Assembly: GCA_025059995.1 (NCBI GenBank)
Contig: JANXCF010000005.1
Coordinates: 188,006-220,071 of the forward strand
Direction: 5' to 3'
From: Leptospiraceae bacterium
Lineage (GTDB): Bacteria > Spirochaetota > Leptospiria > Leptospirales > Leptonemataceae
Length of the DNA stretch: 32,066 nucleotides
Under the pieces are notes generated by a model. It did not search any database and was not told where the DNA came from. It was given only the letters and a program-made list of their open reading frames with translations. Both the position numbers and the translations under genes were made by a program. Shown one piece after another: positions 16,034-24,762 of this stretch (the stretch's first letter is position 1; each line of letters starts with the position of its first letter).

Positions 16034-17950
16034 ATGTCAACAAAAACGAAAGCAAAGAACTTAGCAGAACTTTATAAAGAAGCAGCAGAAAAATATGGTG
16101 ATTTACCTGCTTTTGCTACAAGAAACGAGAACAAGGTTTTTGAGCCCGTATCTTTCAAAGAATTATATGAAATGGGAGTAGCATTAGCAACAGCTTTTAT
16201 TGATCTTGGGATTCAACAAAGAGAACACGTGTGTTTTTTCTCTGATAACCGTTTTGAATGGATTTTAGTGGATTATGGTATTCAACTTTGTGGAGCTGTG
16301 GACGTTCCAAGAGGTAGTGACATAACAGATGGGGATATACAATATATAGTTCCTCATTCTGATGCAAAAGTAGTGATTGTCGAAAACCAAGCGGTTTTAG
16401 ATAAGGTGTTAAAAAACAAAGCCCATTTGAAAAACATACAACATATCATTGTCATGGACAAAAATACAAAACCTCCTGAAGGTGTTTTACATCTATACGA
16501 TTTACTTGAGAAAGGAAAAGAACTTCGCAAAAAAGGAGATCGCAGAGTAGAAGAAAGAATGGCAAACATAAAAGAAGATGACTTATTCACATTGATTTAT
16601 ACTTCCGGAACAACAGGAACTCCTAAAGGAGTGATGTTAACTCACAAAAACATTATTTCTCAAATCAATAATCTTCCAGATGAAATTACATTATCACCAC
16701 AGGATCGAGTTTTGTCGATACTTCCCATTTGGCATATCTTTGAGCGAATGTTCGAAATGCTTTGTATCGCCAACGGCATATGCACTTATTACACAAATGT
16801 GAGAAATGTTCGTGAAGATCTGACCATTGTAAAACCTACCTTTATGGCATCAGCTCCAAGGCTTTGGGAAAGTGTGTATCAAGGAATCTTAAAACGTATC
16901 GAAGAAGCACCAGCTATTCGTAGGAATTTGTTTCACGCAGCTTACTATTGTTCAAAAAAATTCAAAGGAGCGATTCGCTTTTTGACCTTCAGAGAATTGG
17001 ACACGACTGGAAGAAATCCAATATATTCATTTTTCTTGGGAATTTATCATCTTATCAATTTAATTATTTTCGCTATACCGAATTTGATTTTGGATGCGAT
17101 TGTATTGTCAAAAATCCGAGCAGCAACGGGAGGGAAATTACGGGGATCTGTGTCTGGTGGTGGTGCGCTTCCCTTGCACGTGGATGAGTTTTTTAACAAT
17201 ATTGGAATTCCTGTTTTGGAAGGATATGGTATGACAGAGACAGCTCCTGTTTTGGCGGTGCGAACATATAGTAAATTAGTTCCCGGAACTGTCGGTCCTC
17301 TTTATCCCAATACCGAATTACGTTTGATTGATATTTCGACAGGCGAGATTCTATACACCACAGAACCGAATGGACCGAAAAAACGAGGAGTGAAGGGAGA
17401 AATTCATGTTCGAGGACCCCAAGTGATGAAAGGATACTACAAAAACCCAGAAGCCACTGCAAAAACCATCGATAAAGATGGATTCTTAAATACTGGTGAT
17501 TTGGGAATGATGACATTTAATAACTGTCTGAAGATAGTAGGAAGATCCAAAGAAACCGTAGTTCTTTTAGGAGGAGAAAACGTAGAACCAGTTCCAATTG
17601 AAAATCGACTATTAGAGTCTCCTTTGATCCATCAGTGCATGGTTGTTGGTCAAGATAAGAAATATTTAGCTGCTTTGATTGTTCCATCCTTAGAGCAACT
17701 CAAAGAATATGGTTCTACGTACGAAGAATTAGCAAAAAATGAAGAAGTATTGAAATTACTACGAAATGAAGTAAAAAGACTTATTTCTGCGGAAGCAGGT
17801 TTTAAATCCTTTGAGCGTGTTGTTGATATAAGGTTGTTGCCTAAACCTTTTGAAGTCGGTGATGAGCTAACGAATTTATTCAAAATCAAACGTCACGTAG
17901 TGACAGAAAAATATAAGGACCTAATTGAAGAAATGTATAAAGAAAAGTAG
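16034..17950 (+). CDS. Long-chain fatty-acid--CoA ligase (AMP-forming)
   Basis: Activates long-chain fatty acids to acyl-CoA through an acyl-adenylate, 638 aa, in the FAA1 group (COG1022). The P-loop-like AMP motif YTSGTTGTPKGVMLTHKN lies at about 190, followed by the A5-type GYGMTETAP and GEIHVRGPQVMKGYYKN. The signature GFLNTGDLGMM contains the adenylate-contacting aspartate. A hydrophobic stretch near 340-365 (FFLGIYHLINLIIFAIPNLI) may associate with the membrane. AAAGGAGG precedes the ATG. The gene ends in a bidirectional terminator shared with the alcohol dehydrogenase. Saturated and unsaturated substrate preference cannot be read from sequence. Confidence 0.92.
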   Translation: MSTKTKAKNLAELYKEAAEKYGDLPAFATRNENKVFEPVSFKELYEMGVALATAFIDLGIQQREHVCFFSDNRFEWILVDYGIQLCGAVDVPRGSDITDGDIQYIVPHSDAKVVIVENQAVLDKVLKNKAHLKNIQHIIVMDKNTKPPEGVLHLYDLLEKGKELRKKGDRRVEERMANIKEDDLFTLIYTSGTTGTPKGVMLTHKNIISQINNLPDEITLSPQDRVLSILPIWHIFERMFEMLCIANGICTYYTNVRNVREDLTIVKPTFMASAPRLWESVYQGILKRIEEAPAIRRNLFHAAYYCSKKFKGAIRFLTFRELDTTGRNPIYSFFLGIYHLINLIIFAIPNLILDAIVLSKIRAATGGKLRGSVSGGGALPLHVDEFFNNIGIPVLEGYGMTETAPVLAVRTYSKLVPGTVGPLYPNTELRLIDISTGEILYTTEPNGPKKRGVKGEIHVRGPQVMKGYYKNPEATAKTIDKDGFLNTGDLGMMTFNNCLKIVGRSKETVVLLGGENVEPVPIENRLLESPLIHQCMVVGQDKKYLAALIVPSLEQLKEYGSTYEELAKNEEVLKLLRNEVKRLISAEAGFKSFERVVDIRLLPKPFEVGDELTNLFKIKRHVVTEKYKDLIEEMYKEK

Positions 17951-17969
17951 TCCTTTGTTGGACTACTTT
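17944..17969. terminator. Bidirectional hairpin terminator between the ligase and alcohol dehydrogenase genes
   Basis: Ten-base-pair stem AAAGTAGTCC (17944-17953) with GGACTACTTT (17960-17969), loop TTTGTT. T-rich sequence follows on each strand (TATTT on plus, TTTTCTTT on minus). It overlaps both stop codons and would serve both convergent genes. Confidence 0.75.
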
Positions 17970-18972
17970 ATTTATGAAACAACACAGCTCGATAACGAAT
18001 AGTATTGTTTCGTAGTTTTCGGATGGCTTGATTCACCTCTTCTAAGGGAAAGGTTTCTATCTTTGCTTTGATTTTGTGTCTTCTTGCAAATTCCAGCATT
18101 TCTTTGATTAAAGAAGGACTGCCAATAATACTTCCACTTATATGAAGGTTTTCTAAAATATTGGGTATGGGGATATTCAACGTTCCCCCAGCTCCAACAA
18201 AATGAAGACGTCCATTTGGCTTCAAAAACGAAAGAAACATGTTCCAATCAAGATCAACAAACACAGTAGAAAGGATCATATCAAAACTTCTTTTGAGGAG
18301 TCGGATTTCTTTTTTGGTAAGTTCAGGTAGATAAACAAAATGATGAGCTCCGAGTTCTTTTGCTTCTCGTTCTTTCTCTTTCGTAGTTGAAAAGACTATG
18401 ATCTCACATCCAAATGCCGAAGCAAATTCAATGGCTAAGTGCCCGAGCCCTCCCATGCCAATAACTCCAATTTTTATAGAAGGATGAGCAAAATTACGCA
18501 AAGGGTTATACACCGTGATTCCTCCACATAAAAGAGGAGCTGTAGTATCAGAAGGTAGATCCTCAGGAATCGGAATGGCAAATTTACTTTCAACGACGGT
18601 GTAGGTAGCAAAACCACCTGGTCTTCCTACGCACGTGGCGATGTGTTTTTCGCAGAACTGTTCTTGTCCCATCAAGCAGTATTCGCAATGACCGCAACTA
18701 CCTGCTTGCCAGCCTATCCCCACTCGCATTCCAATTTTTAAGTTTTTAACGTTTTTCCCCGTTTTTTCGACGATCCCAATGATTTCATGCCCTGGCACTA
18801 AGGGATACGAACTGATCTTCCAGTCATTATCAATCAAATGGACATCGCTATGACAAATACCACAATGGGTGATTTTGACCAGAACTTCGTGATCTTGTAG
18901 TGGTTTTAATTCGAACTCATAAGGTTCTAATTCTGATTTTTCTTGGAAAGAAGCATAAGCCGAAACTTTCAT
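17968..18972 (-). CDS. Zinc-dependent NAD(P)H alcohol dehydrogenase, cinnamyl-alcohol-dehydrogenase type
   Basis: 334 aa medium-chain dehydrogenase. Catalytic zinc ligands lie in CGICHSDVH and GHEIIG. Four structural-zinc cysteines are spaced C-x2-C-x2-C-x7-C in CGHCEYCLMGQEQFC, preceded by GIGWQAGSC, typical of the CAD/YahK branch. The Rossmann nucleotide motif is GVIGMGGLGHLA, and IVFSTTKEKEREA following it leans towards NADPH. It probably reduces aldehydes. It is monocistronic, sharing a terminator with the acyl-CoA ligase. The physiological substrate is unknown. Confidence 0.88.
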   Translation of the reverse strand: MKVSAYASFQEKSELEPYEFELKPLQDHEVLVKITHCGICHSDVHLIDNDWKISSYPLVPGHEIIGIVEKTGKNVKNLKIGMRVGIGWQAGSCGHCEYCLMGQEQFCEKHIATCVGRPGGFATYTVVESKFAIPIPEDLPSDTTAPLLCGGITVYNPLRNFAHPSIKIGVIGMGGLGHLAIEFASAFGCEIIVFSTTKEKEREAKELGAHHFVYLPELTKKEIRLLKRSFDMILSTVFVDLDWNMFLSFLKPNGRLHFVGAGGTLNIPIPNILENLHISGSIIGSPSLIKEMLEFARRHKIKAKIETFPLEEVNQAIRKLRNNTIRYRAVLFHK

Positions 18973-19015
18973 AGTAGAAGAAAACTCTAAGTGAAAGTTC
19001 TGAAAAGAAAAAATC

Positions 19016-20197
19016 TTAACTCCCTAAAACTTTTTTGCATTTTTGATAGTAAAAATGAGCAGGATTATCATTTTGATTATACTCAAGGATTTCTTCGAAA
19101 AGAGAATAAGCTAAATCAATTTTTTGTTTTGTGTAATTTTCAATGCCTTTTATAAATTTTTCTTTCGTTTGTCTGTATTTTTGTTTGATTTCTTCATCGT
19201 AGTGGTTGTAAATTTCGTAGACCTTAACAGGTGTGTGTTTGCCTTTTAAAATGATAGTTCCAATGAAACGATGGAAGTATTGATCTTTGTTCGGTAGTTT
19301 GTTGAGCACGTCTTCTGAAATCAGAATGTCGGTTCCAAAATCCCGATTGAGTTTTTCTAATCGAGATGACGTATTGACAGCATCCGAAATCACTGTGGTT
19401 TCCATCCGGTTGGAACTCCCAATCACTCCTAACATCACAACACCTGTGTGAATCCCACAACATATTTTTAAGGTTATGTCTTGGTATTTATAAGAATAAC
19501 GAAAATTTTTTATGGTTTTTTGGATTTCTATGGCAGAAAGGATGGCATCTTCTGGACTGTTTGGGAAGAGTGCCATAATTCCATCCCCAATGTATTTATC
19601 AATAAAACCATTGTTTTTTTGAATAATAGGTTCTACATGCATTAGATATTGATTGATGAGTTTAAAATTATCTTCTGGGGGTAGCAATTCTGAAATTTGA
19701 GTAAAGTTTTTTATGTCAGCAAACATGATGGTAATGTCTCTTTGGATTTGATCACCTAATCGAACATGAGAAATGTCTTCTTTTCTTAGAGTCGTTAAGA
19801 ATTCTCTGGGAACAAACTTCGAAACAGCAGCAAGGAGATCTTCGAGTTTTTTTGTTAGAACACGATTACGTTCGAAAGCGAATGAAAACTTATAAGATAG
19901 GGAAAGTGCCTGAAACAAAATAAAAATAAAAATCCCCAAAGGTAATAAATATCCTGTTTCAATGATGTTTCTTGCATACAAAATATCGTTAATAGTAGTC
20001 AAAAGAGGAGCTATGATCCCAATCAGGGAGAAAAGAGTTCCTTCTTTTCTTTTAAGAGTGGATAATATCAAACCATAAAGCAAATACAAACTCATAAAAA
20101 TCAGAAAGATTTGGTATAACTCGAGAAAGATTTTCATGGCATGAATAGGGAAGATAATTGTCATTATAACTAATGGAAAAGAAACATAAAGAATCAT
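19016..20197 (-). CDS. C-terminal part of a 7TMR-DISM receptor adenylate cyclase (separated by a frameshift)
   Basis: 393 aa. Four membrane helices come first (about 1-115, including GTLFSLIGIIAPLLTTINDI and YLLPLGIFIFILFQALSL), then a linker and a class III nucleotide cyclase domain (about 155-330). Metal-binding aspartates are in IMFADIKNFT and KYIGDGIMALF. The lysine of DKYIGD and the threonine in ETTVISDAVN are the adenine-type specificity pair, so it should make cAMP rather than cGMP. The preceding gene supplies the sensor domain and helices 1-3 of the same seven-helix module; its stop and this ATG overlap as ATGA. The frame is also open upstream of the ATG (EFHPFFIKM), which supports one ancestral gene. 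A C-terminal helical tail follows the cyclase. Confidence 0.82.
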   Translation of the reverse strand: MILYVSFPLVIMTIIFPIHAMKIFLELYQIFLIFMSLYLLYGLILSTLKRKEGTLFSLIGIIAPLLTTINDILYARNIIETGYLLPLGIFIFILFQALSLSYKFSFAFERNRVLTKKLEDLLAAVSKFVPREFLTTLRKEDISHVRLGDQIQRDITIMFADIKNFTQISELLPPEDNFKLINQYLMHVEPIIQKNNGFIDKYIGDGIMALFPNSPEDAILSAIEIQKTIKNFRYSYKYQDITLKICCGIHTGVVMLGVIGSSNRMETTVISDAVNTSSRLEKLNRDFGTDILISEDVLNKLPNKDQYFHRFIGTIILKGKHTPVKVYEIYNHYDEEIKQKYRQTKEKFIKGIENYTKQKIDLAYSLFEEILEYNQNDNPAHFYYQKCKKVLGS

Positions 20198-21132
20198 TTT
20201 GATGAAAAAGGGATGAAATTCTGTGAGAAAAGTTGTTCTATAATCCTCGTCTTGGGATAATTTTCGCGTTGTTGAAATGTATAAAACAAAAACAAAGCAA
20301 AAAAAGGAAGACCCAAAAACACGGAAAGATATTCTGCTTTTATATGAACTTCCCAGGGAAAATCAGGAAAAATCTGCAAGAAGAATTTTTCTCCCGTTAT
20401 AGCAATCCTTAATGCCATAATCAAACTGAATAATCCAAAAAATAGAGGGGCTAATTCCGTTCTTCGAAAAAAGAATAAAAACAAATGATAAATTCCCATG
20501 ATGAGGATAATACCAAAATAAAAAATTTCTGTTCCAATAGAAAATGCGTATTTCTTGATAATAAAATTTTCTGTGCCAATGTATATTTTTTCTACGATTC
20601 CGCTAATGTTATCGCTGAAATTTGCTACTTGAATGAGGATTTCCATTTCAGGTTTATCGACAAAAACGTATTTCACGGTTGGTAGATGTTGGGGTTTGTA
20701 GATTTCTTTTTTTTGATTCACTACACCATTCTCAGAAACAAACTTACCATTGATATAAAGCTTGTAGGCTGAAGCGAAATGGGGAAGTTTTATGGCATAA
20801 AGTTTTGGATATTCCAAAGGACGTATCAAGACTCGGTAGGTTGCTACATTGTTTACATCATAACCAAAATTATTCCAGTTCGCAGGAGCAAGGATAAGGG
20901 TTTTTTTTAAAAGTATTGTATTGTTTTGTAAACTTTCAGGTTCTAAGAGAACTCCGAAAAAAAACTCCCATTCTCCTACTAAAGGAACGGGTCCTTCAGA
21001 GTCTAAATCCCAATTCGATAAATCTAAAACTCCGTCTTTGATAAATGGTGGCAGTCTATCTGTGGGGCTACATTGATTAAGAAATAAAAACAGAATCCCT
21101 TTGATGATAAAGCAAAACTTACACTTCATCAT
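20194..21132 (-). CDS. N-terminal part of a 7TMR-DISM receptor adenylate cyclase: sensor domain and helices 1-3
   Basis: 312 aa. The N-terminus (KGILFLFLNQCSPT) is a signal peptide that may be a lipoprotein type. Residues 35-195 fit the extracellular 7TMR-DISM beta-sandwich (GEWEFFFGVLL, TYRVLIRPLEYPKLYAIKLP, ASAYKLYINGKFVSENG). Three hydrophobic helices follow (IFYFGIILIMGIYHLFLFFF, LAPLFFGLFSLIMALRIAI, YLSVFLGLPFFALFLFYTF). The protein then ends in NFIPFSSK, where a -1 change of frame (for example one extra T in a TTTT run at 20228-20231) would continue as LTEFHPFFIKM into the next gene. Seven helices are split three plus four. It may be a disrupted gene, an assembly error or two coupled subunits. 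Confidence 0.75.
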   Translation of the reverse strand: MMKCKFCFIIKGILFLFLNQCSPTDRLPPFIKDGVLDLSNWDLDSEGPVPLVGEWEFFFGVLLEPESLQNNTILLKKTLILAPANWNNFGYDVNNVATYRVLIRPLEYPKLYAIKLPHFASAYKLYINGKFVSENGVVNQKKEIYKPQHLPTVKYVFVDKPEMEILIQVANFSDNISGIVEKIYIGTENFIIKKYAFSIGTEIFYFGIILIMGIYHLFLFFFRRTELAPLFFGLFSLIMALRIAITGEKFFLQIFPDFPWEVHIKAEYLSVFLGLPFFALFLFYTFQQRENYPKTRIIEQLFSQNFIPFSSK

Positions 21133-21158
21133 AGTAAGTTTGCAACTCTTATCTAGTT

Positions 21159-22097
21159 TTAAAAATTTATTTTTTTGTCAATGATGTAGATTGGGCGGTT
21201 TTTGATTTCATCAAATATACTGCCAATGTATTCTCCTATAAGACCAATAGTCAGTAATTGAACACCTCCAAAAAAGATGATAGTAATGATGGTTGAAGCC
21301 CAACCACTAAGCACAATCTCAGGTCTAAGAAAGATAGAAAGGAAGACATAAACAGTTAATACCAACCCTAATAAAATGCTTATGAAACCTAACGAAGTGG
21401 CTAATTTCAAAGGCTTTTTTGAAAAATATAAAAGAGCCGTCATAGCAAAACGTATCATTTTGGATAGTGGATATTTGGTTTCACCTGCGAAGCGAGGTTC
21501 TCGGACATAGTAATATGGTATTTGTTTGAAACCAATCCAACTGATCAAACCTCGAATGTATTTGTTTTTCTCGGGAAGTTTTCGGAATTCTTCTATCACT
21601 CTTTGGTCAATTAACCGAAAATCCCCCGTATTTTCGGGGAGAGGAACATCAGACAAGAAATTGATGATTTTATAAAATAGCCATGCAGTGTATTTTTTGA
21701 AAAAGGTTTCTCCTTTTCTTTCTACTCGAACTCCATAAACCACATTCGCCTTTTTCTCAATAGCTAATTGATACATCTCAGGAATAAGCTCCGGGGGATC
21801 CTGCAAATCTGCATCGATAATAACAGCATAATTTCCTTTACAGTTATCTAAGCCAGCAACCACTGCTGGCTGATGCCCAAAATTTCTTGAAAAAGAAATG
21901 ATTTTTACTCTTTTATCTTTACTGGCGATGGATTCTAAGATTTCTAATGTTTTGTCGGTACTTCCATCATTGATAAAAATCAATTCGTAATTGCGAAAAT
22001 TTTTTGATAATACTTTAGAAAGTCGCTGGAATGTTTCTTCAATGACCTTTTCCTCGTTATAACAAGGAATGATCACAGAAAGAGTTGGTTCCTTCAT
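21159..22097 (-). CDS. Family 2 glycosyltransferase, GtrB/polyprenyl-phosphate type
   Basis: 312 aa. The cytoplasmic GT-A domain begins LSVIIPCYNEEKVIEETFQR, with the nucleotide-binding NDGSTDKTLEIL, SRNFGHQPAVVAGLD and the metal-binding DADLQDPPEL. Two C-terminal membrane helices (LGFISILLGLVLTVYVFLSI and TIITIIFFGGVQLLTIGLIG) anchor it. The family moves a sugar (glucose, mannose or aminoarabinose) from a nucleotide donor to a polyprenyl phosphate. The gene follows a gtrA-like flippase gene with an ATGA overlap, the usual gtrA-gtrB pairing. The third, serotype-specific gtr gene is not adjacent. Confidence 0.9.
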   Translation of the reverse strand: MKEPTLSVIIPCYNEEKVIEETFQRLSKVLSKNFRNYELIFINDGSTDKTLEILESIASKDKRVKIISFSRNFGHQPAVVAGLDNCKGNYAVIIDADLQDPPELIPEMYQLAIEKKANVVYGVRVERKGETFFKKYTAWLFYKIINFLSDVPLPENTGDFRLIDQRVIEEFRKLPEKNKYIRGLISWIGFKQIPYYYVREPRFAGETKYPLSKMIRFAMTALLYFSKKPLKLATSLGFISILLGLVLTVYVFLSIFLRPEIVLSGWASTIITIIFFGGVQLLTIGLIGEYIGSIFDEIKNRPIYIIDKKINF

Positions 22098-22474
22098 CGA
22101 AAGGTCATATACTTATTCAAAAAAAAGTTGGCAAGTGTATAAAACCCCATACTTAAAATCTGAGAAAAAAATTCATCAAACGAAATGATTTCTACTAATA
22201 TAAGTAGCACGAAAAACTGAAAACCATAACTTATTCCAAAAACAATCAAAAAAAGAAGAAACTCTCTACCTATCTTCCCTCTTGAACGAAAGGTCCAAAA
22301 TTTATTCCAAAAGAAGCTATTCAAAAAACCTGCAACATAACCAATCCCATTCGCCAGTAAATAGTTTATTTGAAGGATCACAGTGAAAAGATAAATCAAA
22401 CTTAAAGTTATCAAAGTGTTTACAACGCCAACAAGAGAAAATTTAAGGAACTGATCCCAAAAGAGCTTCAACAT
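22094..22474 (-). CDS. GtrA family membrane protein (lipid-linked sugar flippase)
   Basis: 126 aa with four membrane helices: FSLVGVVNTLITLSLIYLFT, NYLLANGIGYVAGFLNSFFW, LLFLIVFGISYGFQFFVLLI and a last helix ending LANFFLNKYMTFR. KFWTFRSRGK between helices two and three and the C-terminal NKYMTFR are hallmark GtrA sequences. GtrA proteins are thought to flip polyprenyl-phosphate sugars across the inner membrane for the GtrB partner encoded next, with which it overlaps by four bases. Confidence 0.88.
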   Translation of the reverse strand: MLKLFWDQFLKFSLVGVVNTLITLSLIYLFTVILQINYLLANGIGYVAGFLNSFFWNKFWTFRSRGKIGREFLLFLIVFGISYGFQFFVLLILVEIISFDEFFSQILSMGFYTLANFFLNKYMTFR

Positions 22475-22478
22475 GATT

Positions 22479-22859
22479 TTATTCAGGATTGATGGGCTTA
22501 TTGCTCATGTTCCAAACATATTCCATCCACTCGGTGAAGTTTTTCCAAGTCTTTCCTGAGTCATTATCATTGAGTAAAGTTACAACAGAAAGGTCTTTTT
22601 CATTAAAGGCAAACAAATCATCGGTCCATTCTGCAAAAACGATATAATGGTTTTTTTTGGAATGTCTTTGGGGTTTCACAAAATAGAAGTTAACTATTTC
22701 GGGTTCAAGAGTAGTGACTAAGGTTTTAAAATCCTCCGGGAATTGAAAATTAAGGTCATATTCCCAATCTTCAATTTGGCTCTTTGAAAAAACAGGAGTA
22801 TCTCCGTATTTTCCACTTTTTTTAATATTTTCGATAATGATTTGGATATTATTTTCCAT
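22479..22859 (-). CDS. SMI1/KNR4 (SUKH)-like protein
   Basis: 126 aa, soluble, acidic. IEDWEYDLNFQFPEDFKTLV matches the N-terminal SUKH pattern (acidic helix followed by L-P-x-D-[FY]-k). The C-terminal DLFAFNEKDLSVVTLLND to FTEWMEYVW fits the family's end, where a W or F in a terminal helix closes the domain. SUKH proteins include immunity proteins against secreted or contact-dependent toxins as well as housekeeping members. No toxin gene is visible nearby. It lies four bases before gtrA and may be first in the sugar-transfer/cyclase gene run. Confidence 0.5.
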   Translation of the reverse strand: MENNIQIIIENIKKSGKYGDTPVFSKSQIEDWEYDLNFQFPEDFKTLVTTLEPEIVNFYFVKPQRHSKKNHYIVFAEWTDDLFAFNEKDLSVVTLLNDNDSGKTWKNFTEWMEYVWNMSNKPINPE

Positions 22860-23014
22860 AAAGGATGGAAAAAAACTAAGATTTTTTTAGTCAATTGGAT
22901 TTATCTATGATGTAATGATTTTCTTTTGCTTGTGTATGATGATAATTGTCAAGTTTGTCTTGATAAGAAAATCAAATTAAGATTGACTAAGAACTGAATG
23001 AATCTAAATTGAGG

Positions 23015-23020
23015 TATAAT
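23015..23020 (+). promoter_or_regulatory. -10 box of the candidate ilvB promoter
   Basis: A perfect TATAAT lies 43 bases before the ilvB ATG. The -35 region is weak: TTGACT at 22984-22989 is 25 bases away, too far. A second candidate pair further up is TTGTCT (22955-22960), 17 bases, TAAGAT (22978-22983). The ribosome-binding site before ilvB is GAGGAG. Confidence 0.4.
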
Positions 23021-23063
23021 TTGATAGTACTACATAAATTCCCACAAAAAATGAGGAGTCAAT

Positions 23064-24761
23064 ATGAAAAAAACTGGGGCAAAGTTAATGTTGGATTTGT
23101 TATTATCTCATGATGTTGATATAGTGTTTGGTTATCCTGGTGGAGCTATCCTACCTTTTTATGATGAGTTGTATAATTCCAGTATCAAGCATATTTTGGT
23201 TCGTCATGAACAAGGTGCTATGCACATGGCAGAAGGTTATGCCATTGTTACTCGTAAACCGGGTGTTGTGATTGTAACCAGCGGACCCGGAGCTACGAAC
23301 ACAGTGACGGGTTTAACCGATGCTAAGATGGATTCTATTCCAGTGATGGTGATTTCGGGACAAGTATCAACAACGGCGATAGGAACAGATGCTTTCCAAG
23401 AAGCTGATGTTTTCGGAATTACTATCCCTATAACGAAATACAATGCTTTAATCAAGAGTGCTGATGAGATCGCAGATGTATTCGAAGAAGCTTGGGTCAT
23501 GCTAACAAATGGACGCCCTGGTCCAGTGGTTTTGGATTTTCCAAGAGACGTCCAAATGAAAGAAACCACAAAACTACAAGGAAAAGTCAGGTTAGCAGAG
23601 CGATTTTGGAAAAAACCAAAAATTCAAGGAGATATTGAAGCTTTTGCTGAGGCTTTGAATAAAGCAAAGCGACCTTTACTTTACGTGGGAGGTGGTGCTG
23701 TCATTTCGGGAGCTTTTCAAGAAATTCGTGTCATTGCTGAGAAAGGAATGATTCCAGTTATCAGCACATTAAAGGGATTAGGAGCGTTTCCCGGAACACA
23801 TTTTCTTTCATTGGGCATGGCTGGAATGCACGGAACGGCAGTTGCAAATAAAGCCATTTTAGAGTGTGATTACATTTTGTCTTTGGGTGCGAGGTTTGAT
23901 GACCGGGTTGCAGGTGTTCCCTCAGACTTTGCCCCCAACGCAGTTAGAGCTCACATTGATATTGACTCAGCTGAGTTCAATAAACGAGTCAAAGTAGATC
24001 ATTATATTCATGGGGACTTAAAGGAAGTTCTACAAGCTTTGATTCCCTTCATAGAACAAAAAGATCGTTCTGATTGGATTAAGCATTTAGAAGAATATAA
24101 AATCAAATACCCATTGGAGTTTGAAGACAGCGATGAAGTCATCAAACCTCAAAGATTTATAAAACGTTTATACGAAATCACGAAAGGGAAAGCAATTGTT
24201 TCTACTGATGTGGGGCAGCATCAAATGTGGACCGCCCAGTATTATCTATTCGATGAATCCAATCGTTGGTTGACCTCGGGTGGACTTGGAACCATGGGAT
24301 TTGGTTTTCCTGCTGCTATTGGTGCCGCTGTTGCAAAACCCAATGACTTAGTGATTTGTATTTCAGGAGATGGTTCCTTCCAGATGTGTATGCAAGAATT
24401 AGCCACGGTTCGTCAATACAACCTTCCTGTGAAGATCGTGCTTTTGAATAACAACTTCTTGGGTATGGTTCGTCAGTGGCAGGAATTGTTTTTTGACGAG
24501 CGGTTTTCTGAATCCGAATATCAATTCAATCCTGATTTCGTAAAGATAACTGAAGCCTATAACATACCCGGAAGAAGAATCACCAGTCCAAAAGAAATAG
24601 ATGAGGGAATTGAATTTTTACTTTCGGAAAATGGACCTTCGTTATTGGAGGTAGTCATCCCAGCAGACGAAAAAGTATTCCCCATGATTCCTTCAGGAAA
24701 AAGTCAAAGAGATATGATCCTTTTCTCTGATGTTTACAAAGTGAAGAATCGATCCAAATAA
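23064..24761 (+). CDS. ilvB: Acetolactate synthase, large (catalytic) subunit
   Basis: TPP- and FAD-dependent condensation of two pyruvates (or pyruvate plus 2-ketobutyrate), first common step of branched-chain amino acid synthesis. 565 aa, full length. [16 protein letters not shown] and [14 protein letters not shown] contain the catalytic glutamate, [20 protein letters not shown] is the AHAS active-site strand, [10 protein letters not shown] marks the FAD domain, and the TPP motif runs from [15 protein letters not shown] to [13 protein letters not shown]. The last segment separates AHAS from other TPP enzymes. It leads a three-gene run; the next gene begins two bases after its stop. Confidence 0.95.
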   Translation: MKKTGAKLMLDLLLSHDVDIVFGYPGGAILPFYDELYNSSIKHILVRHEQGAMHMAEGYAIVTRKPGVVIVTSGPGATNTVTGLTDAKMDSIPVMVISGQVSTTAIGTDAFQEADVFGITIPITKYNALIKSADEIADVFEEAWVMLTNGRPGPVVLDFPRDVQMKETTKLQGKVRLAERFWKKPKIQGDIEAFAEALNKAKRPLLYVGGGAVISGAFQEIRVIAEKGMIPVISTLKGLGAFPGTHFLSLGMAGMHGTAVANKAILECDYILSLGARFDDRVAGVPSDFAPNAVRAHIDIDSAEFNKRVKVDHYIHGDLKEVLQALIPFIEQKDRSDWIKHLEEYKIKYPLEFEDSDEVIKPQRFIKRLYEITKGKAIVSTDVGQHQMWTAQYYLFDESNRWLTSGGLGTMGFGFPAAIGAAVAKPNDLVICISGDGSFQMCMQELATVRQYNLPVKIVLLNNNFLGMVRQWQELFFDERFSESEYQFNPDFVKITEAYNIPGRRITSPKEIDEGIEFLLSENGPSLLEVVIPADEKVFPMIPSGKSQRDMILFSDVYKVKNRSK

Positions 24762-24762
24762 T

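Noticed and set aside
20221-20240. Programmed -1 ribosomal frameshift joining the two cyclase parts
   Set aside because: No X-XXY-YYZ slippery heptamer and no obvious following stem; a homopolymer indel is simpler.
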